15,043 bases of DNA from Ilumatobacteraceae bacterium (GTDB taxonomy: Bacteria > Actinomycetota > Acidimicrobiia > Acidimicrobiales > Ilumatobacteraceae). The number at the start of each line of letters is the position of its first letter. The stretch's first letter is position 1. The stretch covers positions 1-15,043 of the forward strand of contig JALRGJ010000017.1 in assembly GCA_023253435.1 (NCBI GenBank), read 5' to 3'. Below the pieces are notes generated by a model. The model was given only the letters and a program-made list of their open reading frames with translations. It was not told where the DNA came from and made no database searches. The translations under genes and the position numbers were made by a program. This document shows positions 14,712 through 15,043 of this stretch, one piece after another.

Positions 14712-15043
14712 ATGGGAAATGGTCCATTGCACGGCGTCAAAGTTGTTGAGCTTGGTGTGTGGGTAGCCGGACCTGCTGCAACAGGGATCATGGCTGATTG
14801 GGGTGCGTCGGTCATCAAGGTGGAGCCACCGACAGGTGATCCGCAACGCGCTGTCTTTGGAGCACTGGGTCTTGCAGATCAACAAGGTGTTCCTCCATTT
14901 GAAATTGATAATCGTGGGAAGAAATCTGTCGTTCTTGATTTGAGAACCGATGATGGTCTGGCAACATTGCACACTTTGTTGCAAGAAGCTGATGTGTTTG
15001 TCTCAAACGTTCGCGCTGCTGGTCTCGCTCGCATGGGACTTGA
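14712..15043 (+). CDS. CaiB/BaiF family (class III) CoA-transferase or acyl-CoA racemase, 3' end missing
   Basis: The first 110 codons of a family III CoA-transferase/alpha-methylacyl-CoA racemase run off the right edge. The N-terminal pattern is clear: LHGVKVVELGVWVAGPAA, then MADWGASVIKVEPPTGDPQR, the NRGKKSVVLDLRT box, and EADVFVSNVRAAGLARMGL. The last is the family's usual fRPG-x-x-x-RLGL segment, here with NVRAAG in place of N-x-RPG. The catalytic Asp lies beyond the window, so transferase and racemase cannot be separated. The ATG at 14712 follows a consensus AGGAGG. It fits the acyl-CoA theme of the SDR and MaoC genes but is in a different transcription unit. Confidence 0.92.
   Translation, partial: MGNGPLHGVKVVELGVWVAGPAATGIMADWGASVIKVEPPTGDPQRAVFGALGLADQQGVPPFEIDNRGKKSVVLDLRTDDGLATLHTLLQEADVFVSNVRAAGLARMGL

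Noticed and set aside
14622..14984. A 121-codon upstream extension of the kinase reading frame.
   Set aside because: It runs antisense through the consensus-preceded CaiB/BaiF start, is Cys/Trp/His/Ser-rich and unlike any kinase N-terminus; it is an open-frame shadow.

Overview
The window reads as a dense, ordinary stretch of chromosome from a high-coding-density actinobacterium, most likely of the class Acidimicrobiia (for example an Ilumatobacteraceae/acIV-type aquatic lineage). This is an inference. It rests on a NucS/EndoMS mismatch endonuclease, an F420-type luciferase-fold oxidoreductase close to the mycobacterial Rv3520c family, a split (R)-specific beta-oxidation pair, a CaiB/BaiF acyl-CoA enzyme, frequent GTG starts and base composition near 50% GC. 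There are thirteen protein-coding genes, two of them cut by the window ends. I see no rRNA, tRNA, CRISPR array, insertion sequence or phage gene, and no gene-free stretch longer than about 105 bases.

Layout. (1) 1-2478, plus strand: a metal ABC importer (binding protein, ATPase, permease), tightly coupled by a 4-base overlap and an abutting stop/start. (2) 2481-4645, minus strand: an alpha/beta hydrolase followed, with an ATGA overlap, by an S51-peptidase-like protein carrying a cysteinyl-tRNA-synthetase-type C-terminal domain. (3) 4741-6962, plus strand: an F420-type oxidoreductase and a serine beta-lactamase-like esterase, 2 bases apart. (4) 6925-10386, minus strand: a geranylgeranyl-reductase-family flavoprotein, a nitronate-monooxygenase-family protein and an MFS exporter, spaced 30 and 6 bases. 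The MFS 3' end overlaps the esterase 3' end by 38 bases. (5) 10491-12287, plus strand: a short-chain dehydrogenase and a MaoC-type hydratase, together resembling a split peroxisomal-type multifunctional enzyme 2. (6) 12299-14621, minus strand: an ABC1/AarF/UbiB-family kinase and then NucS. (7) 14712 to the end, plus strand: the start of a CaiB/BaiF family CoA-transferase/racemase.

The SDR/MaoC pair, the CaiB/BaiF protein, the F420-type enzyme, the nitronate-monooxygenase homologue and the esterase together suggest catabolism of branched, steroid-like or other lipid acyl-CoAs. The GGR-family flavoprotein and the UbiB-like kinase point to isoprenoid lipid or quinone metabolism. The most unusual item is the S51-like protein at 2481-3761. 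It joins a peptidase/glutamine-amidotransferase-like fold with an altered nucleophile elbow to a domain that matches the end of cysteinyl-tRNA synthetase. No obvious new defence or mobile system is present.
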